Below, piece by piece: positions 55,605 through 64,000 of a stretch of 64,000 bases of DNA. Numbering within the stretch: position 1 is the stretch's first letter; each line of letters starts with the position of its first letter. Origin of the DNA: Galeopsis tetrahit (taxonomy: Eukaryota; Streptophyta; Magnoliopsida; Lamiales; Lamiaceae); assembly GCA_963675135.1 (NCBI GenBank), contig OY776124.1, forward strand, positions 15,808,066 through 15,872,065, in the 5' to 3' direction. A program made the position numbers and the translations under genes. The notes below the pieces were generated by a model. It had not been told where the DNA came from and searched no databases. It saw only the letters and a program-made list of their open reading frames with translations.

Positions 55605-56470
55605 TCCCTATTCTCTCTCTTCAACTAACAAGATCTTCTAAATTCAACCGTTGATTTCTCGGTTTGAAAATTTGTATAGCTTGTTTTCGTAGTTTATCGT
55701 GAACTACATATCAAACATCTCAAAAAATCCCTTGCAGCATATACAGAATTTGACAAGAATATGGGGCTGTGCAAAATTAAATTTTTAAAAAGAAATCAAA
55801 GTGGGTGAATTTATTTATAAAAATGTTGTTTCATCTTGCCCAACTCACGTTTGCAGCAAAAAATCGCTGAGTGTGAAATTATCTATTAAAATGTTGTTTC
55901 TATAGTGTATAAGTATCTTGAGTAAAATATTATTCATCGTGCGCGACTCACGTTTGCAGAAAAAAATCGCACGCATATACACATTCATTAATGGTGAATT
56001 CCTAGATGTTAGTAAAGGAGGAACTCACCGATCAAGATTAGACAAAATAATTAATGGTATTACAATTAATGATATATCGAGTTGAAATCTAAAGATCCCC
56101 AATATACAAAACTCAAAATTCACCATGAATAAGCACCTGTCCCCTCAGTTTTTGCAAGTATGTAGTGAAAAGAAAAAAGAAAGGAACATAGTTAATAGGA
56201 CTAAAAATCAAAACGAGTCGCATGCACGAGGGCATTTTCCAATTTTATTAATTTTACAAATTAGCAATAGTTTCTTTAAGATTTTGCTTGGCGAAGAATT
56301 TATTATTTAAAAAATTATTTATCTTCCTTAATTTGTTCCTTCTTTCCACTAGTCGCATGCACGAGGGCATGTATTAGGAAATTCATGACTTGCGTTTTGA
56401 GCGGTTTATAGACGAGTGAAGAAATATATAGATTCTTTCAAACTTTGTACAAATGTCTGAAGTAAATCAT
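55605..56470. repeat. Short-type unit spacer, truncated by the Copia leader copy
   Basis: Normal short spacer up to GAAGTAAATCAT at about 56470, then joined to the gag fragment. The two partners share ATCAT at the join. Confidence 0.72.
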
Positions 56471-57706
56471 AGCTGCGGCACTAGGCATAGTTTGATGCTG
56501 CTGTTGTAAAACATTTGACATCGAGGACAAAATGTAACAACGAGCACAAACTTGTACTCATCAGCAACTAGGACAATGTCCAAATTTCTTTTCCAATCCA
56601 AGTAATTTTGACCAATAATCTTATTTTGATTTAAGATAACCATAAGTGGGTTGAATGTCACTATAATGTATCTGAAATAAATAAAATGCAAGCAATGAAT
56701 CAAATAAGTTTGAAGCATAAAACATTGGAAACCTTCAAAACCAATATTCAACATAACCTCCAACAGCCCAACAAACTCATATGCAAGCCACGTTAGGGTG
56801 GTCGTTTACACATGTATTCATCGACCAGACATTCAGTCTTTAATTTCAATATCACGTCAATTATCCTTATGACGAATGAAATTAACAGTCGACCTTTAAC
56901 TGGCCATGTGAACTAGAACAGTGACCCCGTTGGGGGTTATATTAAAATTCACATCTAAGTGATGACCACAAATTAACAACAGTTATCTTGAATTATTCTT
57001 TTCTGATGAACTCATGGATGACACATCCGTTAGGGAAGATCACACACTTCATCTAAAGATTAAAACAATTTTATTAGAACTCTTAACTAGCAAGCTCGTG
57101 AATGTTGCACCCGTTAGGGGGAGACTCCCAAGGTCCCACGAGCAACATACACCTTACTTAAAGACCAATTGTGGAGGCCTATAAATTAATTAAAATTCAA
57201 TTATCTCACTTTGTCATTTTAACATGAAGATTATTCATTGACATAGCAAATTAACAAAAATTAAAACATGCATGCCATAACAATACAAGATACGATAAAC
57301 ATAGGCAAAAATAAATAAATGCACATCTATCGCAACCCCTTGAAAACCTATCAAAAACAGCCTATTATAAGCTATTAAATTGATAAAAACAGTGGCGCGG
57401 ATGGATGGCTCGCATCGGCCTCTCACGCAATGGAAAAAGCTCGAATTCTCGTCCACCGACAAAAACTGGCAGAAAACTTCATCAAGGCTTTTGAATTAGG
57501 CCTCCCCACTCATCGTTGCGGCGTAGCAGTGAGTCCTGTAGATCTCGTTGAGACGTTTCCGAAAAGGTTTTGTGGGCTGAAAACGGACACCCGAGTCAAA
57601 AGTTATGGCCAAAACAGTTTTCACCGTCCAAGGCCATAACCCGAAAAACTCAGATTATTGTTTTCAGATCTTCCATCGACACCGCCCGTTCTCACGATCA
57701 AAAAAT
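56471..57706 (-). mobile_element. Second copy of the Copia gag/leader fragment
   Basis: Matches about 815-2040: the gag N-terminal part (56471-56665, NQNKIIGQNYLDWKRNLDIVL with the same internal deletion) and the leader up to GATCAAAAAA. The shared deletion proves common descent from one damaged copy. It then has a short extra piece (CAATATAAACGAGCAAAACCC) and joins the unit spacer at GTATGTAGTG (about 57740). Confidence 0.85.
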
Positions 57707-58176
57707 ACAATATAAACGAGCAAAACCCTACTACAAGGGTATGTAGTGAAAAGAAAAAAGAAAGGAACATAGTTAATAGGACCAAAAATCAAAACGAGTC
57801 GCATGCACGAGGGCATTTTCCAATTTTATTAATTTTACAAATTAGCAATAGTTTCTTTAAGATTTTGCTTTGCGAAGAATTTATTATTTAAAAAATTATT
57901 TATCTTCCTTAATTTGTTCGTTCTTTCCACTAGTCGCATGCACGAGGGCATGTATGAGGAAATTCATGACTTGCGTTTTGAGCGGTTTATAGACGAGTGA
58001 AGAAATATATAGATTCTTTCAAACTTTGGACAAATGTCTGAAGTAAATCATCATGAAGGACGAATAATCAGATGAACGCACATACAAAGGACAAATAATT
58101 GCATTTTCCCAATTTGTAAATTTTTATATATATGTATGTACTTTGAAAATTTTGTGATATTTCCTGGTTTGATAGC
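57707..58176. repeat. Short-type unit spacer resuming after the Copia leader copy
   Basis: From GTATGTAGTGAAAAG onward it is the normal short spacer with the two GCATGCACGAGGGCAT words. No gene. Confidence 0.7.
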
Positions 58177-58932
58177 TTATTTGGATGATTTTTTTGGTTC
58201 GGTACATTTTCTCCAATTCTTCAGTGGTGAAGAGATGTGAAGCGGAAAAGGCACATACTTCAACATTGTTGACTTCGTCTTAATTTTGTCCTCAAGACCA
58301 GCTTTTGGCTCCCATACAAGAACCACTCATATCCATAATCCGAATTGTTGCATCTATATCATTTGAATCAGGAGCTCTCACAATGTGTACCTTAATTTTG
58401 CAAGGTGCCACCAATTTGAAAATTATTATTTATCCCCTTTTAATCTCGTGCAAAAATGAAAAGGTCCGCCACCCACCACTTAAGCCACAGCTCGCCAGGG
58501 TGAAAGTTGTTCAATTCTCTTTCCCCAATTCATCCACCAAAACAATTGTGGAATCAAGGTTGGGCAAATAAAGTTTGTAGATTGCTCTCAGTATATGCAT
58601 CCAAACCCCCTCCCTCCTCAACGTTTGATGGGAGCATGAGCTTTACAAAACGAGGAATGTCATTTTGTAAACTAGCAAGAATTTTTTCGGTTTCATCCAT
58701 TACATAACATATTGCATGCTAAAATGTCGTCGTATAAATCCTTATGCCTGGTCCTCTTCTTTTCTCCATTCATTCCTGAATTCTTAGAACTATCTGACGC
58801 CTTGCTTTTTAATCTCTTTAGGTGTACTGCGTTCCCTCTCTTCGTGTTACTTTTCTTAGTCCGAGGATAATAATCTGGAACATTATCAGTCTCTCAGTCA
58901 CATTGTTCTTGTTTTAGTTTCTTTGCTCCCAT
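58177..58932 (-). pseudogene. B3-domain pseudogene copy P9 (short type)
   Basis: Complete-length short-type copy with P1-like N-terminal half (AATTCTTAGAAC, DETEKI segment present). The start codon context is CCCATTTCC. The C-terminal tail has AGATGTGAAGCGG instead of AGATGTCAAGCGG, making a Ser codon a stop. Shared TGA present; one C is missing in the GGGGG run before the WMHIPRA-equivalent. Confidence 0.83.
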
Positions 58933-59932
58933 TTCCTATTCTCTCTCTTTTCAACTAACAAGATCTTCTAAATTCAACCGTTGATTTCTCGGTTTGAAGA
59001 TTTGTATAGCTTGTTTTCGTAGTTTATCGTAAACTACCTACGGACATCTCAAACATCTCAAAAAACCCCTTGCAGCATATACAGAATTTGACAAGAATAT
59101 GGGGCTGTGCAAAATTAAATTTTAAAAAAAAAATCAAAGTGGGTGAATTTATTTATTAAAATGTTGTTTCATCTTACGCAACTCACGTTTGCAGCAAAAA
59201 ATCGCTGAGTGTGAAATTATATATTAAAATGTTGTTTCTATAGTGTATAAGTATCTTGAGTAAAATATTATTCATCGTGCGCGACGCACGTTTGCAGAAA
59301 AACATCGCACGCATATACACATTCATTAATGGTGAATTCCTAGATGTTAGTAAAGGAGGAAATCATCGATCAAGCTTAGACAAAATAATTAATGGTATTA
59401 CAATTAATGATATATCGAGTTGATATCTAAAGATCCCCAATATACAAAACTCAAAATTCACCATGAATAAGCACCTGTCCCCTCAGTTTTTGCAAGTATG
59501 TAGTGGAAAGAAAAAAGAAAGGAACATAGTTAATAGGACCAAAATCAAAACGAGTCGCATGCACGAGGGCATTTTCCAATTTTATTAATTTTACAAATTA
59601 GCAATAGTTTCATTAAGATTTTGCTTTGCGAAGAATTTATTATTTAAAAAATTATTTATCTTCCTTAATTTGTTCGTTCTTTCCACTAGTCGCATGCACG
59701 AGGGCATGTATTAGGAAATTCATGACTTGCGTTTTGAGCGGTTTATAGACGAGTGAAGAAATATATAGATTCTTTCAAACTTTGTACAAATATCTGAAGT
59801 AAATCATCATGAAGGACGGATAATCAGATGAACGCACATACAAAGGGCAAATAATTGCATTTTCCCAATTTGTAAATTTTTATATATATGTATGTACTTT
59901 GAAAATTTTGTGATATTTCCTTCTTTGATAGC
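58933..59932. repeat. Short-type unit spacer between P9 and P10
   Basis: Same layout as 4984-5985, with the repeated CACGTTTGCAG segments and the GCATGCACGAGGGCAT segments. Start-to-start distance of P9 and P10 is about 1.75 kb, the basic unit length. Confidence 0.75.
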
Positions 59933-60038
59933 TTATTTGGATGATTTTTTTGGTTCAGTACATTTTCTCCAATTCTTTAGTGGTGAAGAGATGTCAAGCG
60001 GAAAAGGCACATACTTCAACATTGTTAACTTCGTCTTA
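59933..60038 (-). pseudogene. B3-domain pseudogene copy P10, truncated
   Basis: Only the last ~35 codons (KYVPFPLDISSPLKNWRKC...) before the sequence switches to Copia-3 integrase at about 60039. Confidence 0.8.
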
Positions 60039-60040
60039 TT

Positions 60041-60274
60041 GTAGTAGATGACTACTCCAAGTTTACTTGGATTATCTTTCTATACAAGAAGAGTGAAACT
60101 CAGCAAAAGCTTCCTGAACTATTAAAGAGAATCCAAATAGAGAAAGGAGAACCTATTGTGAAAATTAGAAGTGACAGAGGCACTGAATTCATTAACTCTT
60201 ATATTATTGCCTATTGTACTTCTAATGGTATTCAGCATGAGACAAGTGCAGCAAGAACACCACAACAGAATGGT
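60041..60274 (+). pseudogene. pol: Copia-3 integrase core, first part
   Basis: VVDDYSKFTWIIFLYKK, IRSDRGTEFINS (catalytic Asp and Glu-side motif) and ARTPQQNG, where the CACTA element splits the QNG/VAERR motif. The frame is open in this piece. Confidence 0.9.
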
Positions 60275-60419
60275 CACTACAAGAAATGGGGGGAATAGCG
60301 ATGAAAATTTTGCGACAAATCTAAATTTAATCGCTAAAATCAATTTTTAGCAACGAAATATAAATTTTCGCTGCTAAATTGTTAGATTTAATATTTGCAA
60401 CAAAATATACATACTTCAT

Positions 60420-61560
60420 CGCTATATTAGCAACAAATTGTTTCATTTTGTTGTTAATAATCAAAACAACATTGAAAATTATATTTCGTCGCTAATATTT
60501 TGCGATGAAATAAAAATTTTCGTGGCTAATTTCTTGAAATTATTTTTTACAAGAAAATTTATATTTTTCATCGCTATATTAGCAACAATTTGCTTCATTT
60601 TTTTGTTAATAATCAGAAAAACTATGAAAATTATATTTCGTTGCTAATATTTTGCGATGAAATAGAAATTTTCGTGGCTAATTTTTTGAAATTAATTTTT
60701 GCAACAAAATTTATATATTTCATCGCTATATTAGCAGCAAATTGCTTCATTTTGTTGTTAATAATCAGAACAAAAATGAAAATTATATTTCGTTGCTAAT
60801 ATTTTGCGATGAAATAGAAATTTTTGTGGCTAATTTCTTGAAATTAATTTTTGCAACAAAATTTATATATTTCATCACTTTATTAGCAACAAATTGCATC
60901 ATTTTGTTGTTAATAATCAGAGCAACAATGACAATTATATTTTCTTGCTAATATTTTGCGATGAAATTGAAAATTTTGTGGCTAATTTCTTGAAATTAAT
61001 TTTTGCAACAAAATTTATATATTTCATTGCTATATTAGCAACAAATTGCTTCATTTTTTTGTTAATAATCAGAACAACAATGAAAATTATATTTCGTCAT
61101 TAATATTTTACAATGAAATAGAAATTTTTGTGGCTAATTTATTGAAATTAATTTTTGCGATGAAATTAAAATATTTCATCGCTATACTAGAAACGTATTG
61201 CTGCATTTTGTTATTAATAATCAGAACAACAATGAAAATTATATTTTGTCGCTAATATTTTGCGAAGAAATATAATTTTTTGTGGCTAATTTATTGAAAT
61301 TACTTTTTGCGATGAAATAAAAATATTTCATCGCTAAACTAGCAACAAATTTTTTTATTTTGTTGTTAATAATTAGGACAACAATGAAAATTATATTTAG
61401 TCGCTATTATTTTGCGATGAAATATATTTTTTGTGGCTAATTTCTTGGAATTAATATTTGCAACAAATTTAAAATATTTTATCGCTACACTTTTATCAAA
61501 TTATTTTATTTTGTTGTTAATAATAAGAACAACAATGATAATTATATTTTGTGGATAATA
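60420..61560. repeat. 152-bp tandem repeats in CACTA B
   Basis: Copies start at 60438, 60590, 60742, 60894 and 61046, exactly 152 bp apart, with two or three more diverged copies to about 61560. Each has TTTTGTTGTTAATAATCAG, TTCGTCGCTAATATTTTGCG and a TTCATCGCTATATTAGCAAC segment. The 69-residue ORFs that recur at this spacing are a by-product of the repeat. Confidence 0.92.
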
Positions 61561-61956
61561 TTAAATCAACTATGCTTATTAAATCAAGAAAATCGATTTA
61601 TATAATTAAATGTTTAATAATTCTCCAAATTTTATGTCTTATAAATCAGTATGAATGTTTATAAAAATATTTATAAATATGATGATGTAAATGAAGATGT
61701 ACATAATTAAAGATGGGAGAATGAAGATTGGTTGTAATATTTATTATTTTTTTAAATTGTTAAAGTAACATTGATTTTTTACAATTGCAATTGTTTTAAA
61801 AATTACAATATATATACACATGTATATATACATATATAGTTGTTACAAGTTAAAAATTAATCAATTAATAAATGTGAAATAAATTATTAAATGAGTAAAA
61901 ATAACCAATTTAGTAACAATTGAATATATATATAATTAATATTAAAAACTGAACCA

Positions 61957-62031
61957 AAGAGCTGTCTGCCCGAATGGTAGGCGCCCAGCTATGGGCGCCC
62001 ATCCACCTGGGATCAAATCCCACTAAGACCA
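61957..62031 (+). other. tRNA-like remnant
   Basis: Contains a box-A-like TGCCCGAATGG, a perfect hairpin GGCGCCCA-GCTA-TGGGCGCC, and a box-B/T-arm-like GGGATCAAATCCC. The ends do not pair into a good acceptor stem, so this is a tRNA-derived relic at best, perhaps from a SINE or a captured tRNA gene. Confidence 0.35.
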
Positions 62032-62068
62032 AATAAAATATTTATTTAAATAAAATTGGAGAGGGGGT

Positions 62069-62290
62069 ATGTGGGTGCGGGTTGGGTTGGGTTGGGTTGA
62101 GTTGGGGTCGGTTGGGGCGGGGCGGGTGTTGGTTGGGTACAGGTTGGTGTGGCGGGGCGGGTCGAGTGTTGGTGCGGGTTGGGGCGGATCGAGTGCAGAA
62201 GTGGGTTTAGAGAACGATTGGTGTGTGTCGGGTGTGGGTTGGGGCGGGTCGGGTGTGGGTGCGGGTTGGGTTGGTCGAGTACGGAAGTGG
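62069..62290 (+). repeat. G-rich degenerate minisatellite
   Basis: Runs of GGGTTGGGTTGGGTTG, GGGGCGGGGCGGG and GTGTGGGTTGGGGCGGGTCGG on the plus strand. The segment GAAGTGGGTTTAGAGAA occurs twice (about 62200 and 62285). The ORF across it is a repeat artefact. Strong G-quadruplex potential. Confidence 0.85.
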
Positions 62291-62341
62291 GTTTAGAGAA
62301 TGATTCGTAAATTGGATATCATAGCCAAATATTAGCAACAA

Positions 62342-62679
62342 AAATTCTAATATTTTTGTCGCTAATGTGAGTTAGCGATGAAATAATTTTATCGCGGGAT
62401 TTGTTGCTATACACCCGTCGCTAACGTGTTTGCGACAAATGTTTGATTTTCCTCACAAACATTTTGTGATGAAACTCATATTTTCGTCGCTAACATTTTG
62501 CGATGAAACTCAAATTTTCGTCGCTAATATTTTGCGATGAAACTCAAATTTTCATCGCAAACATTTGCGACAAAATTAATTTTTTTGTCGCAAACACTTT
62601 AGCGACGGGTGTATAGCAACAAATCCTGCGACAAAATTATTTCATCGCTAACTCACGTTAGCGACGAAAATATTAGAAT
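62342..62679. repeat. 97-bp inverted repeat (hairpin) near the right end of CACTA B
   Basis: The arm 62342-62438 matches the reverse complement of 62584-62679 with about six differences. The 145-bp loop contains three or four tandem copies of a 33-bp unit around TTGCGATGAAACTC and TTTTCGTCGCTAA. A transcript would fold into a long stem. Confidence 0.88.
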
Positions 62680-62727
62680 TAGCGACAAATTTTTTCGCAG
62701 CTAAATTGCAGTTTTCTTGTAGTGGGT

Positions 62728-64000
62728 GTAGCTGAAAGAAGAGTCAGGACACTCAAAGAAGCTGCAAGAACACTCATTGCTGAATTCTCTACTCCTATGA
62801 AACTATGGGCAGAAGCCATCAACACAGCTTGTCACACTAAAAATAGGTCAGGTATCCACAAAATTCATGAGAAAACCCCATATGAATTGTGGAAAGGTAG
62901 GAAACCTAGAGTATCTTACTTTCACATATTTGGTTGTAAGTGTTTCATTCACAACAATGGGAAGAGTAGGTTGAATTCCTTCGATGCCAAATCAGATGAA
63001 GGGATATTCTTGGGATATTCCTCTACCAACAAGGCATTTAGAGTATTCAACAAGCGAACCCTTCTTGTGGAAGAAACACCTCATGTTGTTTTTTATGAAT
63101 CTTGTGAAAAGAATGCAGTAGAAACAGACTCAGCTGCAGATAAGATGAGGAAACTAGTGATCAAGTCCAGACCAGATGAGTTTATTGAAGTCAATGAACC
63201 ATTTCCGGAAGAACCAAAGGAAGATAAACCACACAGACCTGTCACTAAATCTCAAACCCAAGCTGAGTAAGCTGACCTGAATCAAGATGCAACAATTCTA
63301 AATACAAGGGGGAATGATCTCTTTGACACACAAGATACAGATGATGATCGACCAAATCAAGTCAACCCTCCTAATGGCACTAGAACAGATGAGAATCCAA
63401 GTTCATCTAATGCAGACACACCTGTGAGGTATACATGGAGAAACAATCATCCATCAAACCTCATTTTAGGAGGAGCACACTCAAGTGTCTAGACCAGAAG
63501 ACAACTGAGTCAGAACCCCCAATCTTCTATGTTCTGCTGGTGTGCTTTCTTGTCCAACATTGAACCAGATGACATAGAAGAAGCAATGACTGATAGCAAT
63601 TGAATCACTTCTATGCAAGAAGAACTAAACCAATTCGAAAGAAATGAAGTGTGGGAATTGGTAGATCGTCCTGAAAACCACAATGTAGTAGGAACAAAGT
63701 GGGTATTCAAGAATAAGAAGGACGAAAATGATGTAATAACTAGAAATAAAGCAAGGCTAGTTGCAAAAGGATACTCACAATCTGAAGGAATTGACTATGA
63801 TGAGACCTTTGCTCCAATAGCCAGACTAGAAGCCATTCGTCTATTTCTAGCTTATGCATCATATATGGGCTTCAATGTATATCAAATGGATGTCAAAAGT
63901 GCCTTCTTAAATGGTATTCTGGTAGAAGAAGTGTATGTAGAGCAGCCCCCAGGCTTTGAAAAAGGAGATCAAGTATATCGTCTGAAGAAGGCTCTCTATG
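62728..64000 (+). pseudogene. pol: Copia-3 integrase C-terminus and RT start
   Basis: Continues with VAERRVRTLKEAARTL and the integrase C-terminal region PYELWKGRKPRVSYFHIFG to a TAA at 63268-63270. That stop, and a TAG near 63490, are shared with Copia-2. RT starts at about 63537 (MFCWCAFLSNIEPDD). A private TGA near 63601 replaces a Trp codon. RT motifs VYQMDVKSAFLNG and QPPGFEKGDQVYRLKKALY run to the window edge. Confidence 0.9.

Larger units (their letters stand above)
60275..62724. mobile_element. CACTA (En/Spm) transposon B, 2.45 kb, non-autonomous
   Basis: Ends CACTACAAGAAAT (60275) and TTTTCTTGTAGTG (to 62724), with the 3-bp duplication GGT (60272-60274, 62725-62727). No coding sequence. 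Left: a 152-bp tandem array. Middle: AT-rich DNA without features (61560-61956), a tRNA-like segment and a G-rich block. Right: a 97-bp inverted repeat. Subterminal words are GCGATGAAA / TTTCGTCGCTAA, different from the TGACGA words of CACTA A, so it is a different family. Confidence 0.93.
60039..64000 (+). mobile_element. Copia-3: Copia-2-family fragment interrupted by CACTA B
   Basis: Starts abruptly in the integrase core, is interrupted at 60275-62724, and continues through the integrase C-terminus and RT to the window end. Almost identical to Copia-2 where they overlap (63206-64000 against 42336-43130). No LTR in the window. Confidence 0.9.

Noticed and set aside
60438..61255. Five 69-residue ORFs spaced 152 bp apart
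   Set aside because: They are readings of a tandem DNA repeat whose period is not a multiple of three; composition is hydrophobic by AT content and no conserved domain is seen.
62069..62296. Gly/Val/Trp-rich 75-residue ORF
   Set aside because: It is a translation of the G-rich minisatellite; no start context or domain.

Overview
This is plant nuclear DNA, almost certainly from a eudicot and from a gene-poor, repeat-rich region. The evidence is the mix of element types: Copia LTR retrotransposons primed by initiator-Met tRNA, a Gypsy-type solo LTR, L1-type LINEs, CACTA and Mutator-like DNA transposons, and captured fragments of plant-specific genes (a B3-domain gene and the chloroplast translocon gene TIC20). 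I see no intact ordinary host gene. The species cannot be named from the sequence.

Layout. The backbone is a tandem array of about ten degraded copies of a B3-domain gene (P1-P10, all minus strand) with their 5' flanks. There are two unit types: short, about 1.75 kb, and long, about 2.2 kb. Every copy that covers the site has the same TGA inside the B3 domain, so the array grew after the gene died. Into and between these units lie: a Copia gag/leader fragment (1-2064; second copy 56471-57706); a 2.15-kb solo LTR (2279-4429; truncated copy 48571-49654); a 5'-truncated LINE (9824-24605; internally deleted copy 51151-52568); a 12.6-kb CACTA element inside the first LINE (11040-23643), itself carrying a Mutator-like element and a TIC20 pseudogene; a full-length 13.5-kb Copia element (24732-38273, minus strand); a defective relative of that Copia (42333-48582); and a third Copia fragment (60039 to the window end) split by a 2.45-kb CACTA element (60275-62724).

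The most interesting item is the full-length Copia, here called Copia-1. It has identical-length LTRs (1328 bp, four differences seen), a 5-bp target duplication, a tRNA-iMet primer site, a long gag with a C-terminal coiled coil, and an uninterrupted protease-integrase-RT-RNase H ORF. Between pol and the 3' LTR it carries about 3.7 kb of accessory coding sequence. That region reads as one ancestral protein of roughly 1,200 residues, now broken by one in-frame TAG and one frameshift. A diverged Copia at 42333-48582 has a homologous accessory ORF in the same place. Both accessory ORFs are preceded by the same motif (TCCAACGGTCA, matching the MSA/MYB3R consensus) and by a TTTAAACAA box, and both elements have an AAGGGGGAATC tract between pol and the accessory gene. 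The position fits the env-like ORF of Sirevirus-type Copia elements, but I see no signal peptide or membrane segment.

History inferred from nesting: B3 pseudogene array first; then solo LTR and LINE insertions; then duplication and unequal exchange of these blocks (P6 is a P1/P3 hybrid, P5 a mosaic); the CACTA element in the LINE and the Copia-1 insertion came later, Copia-1 very recently.
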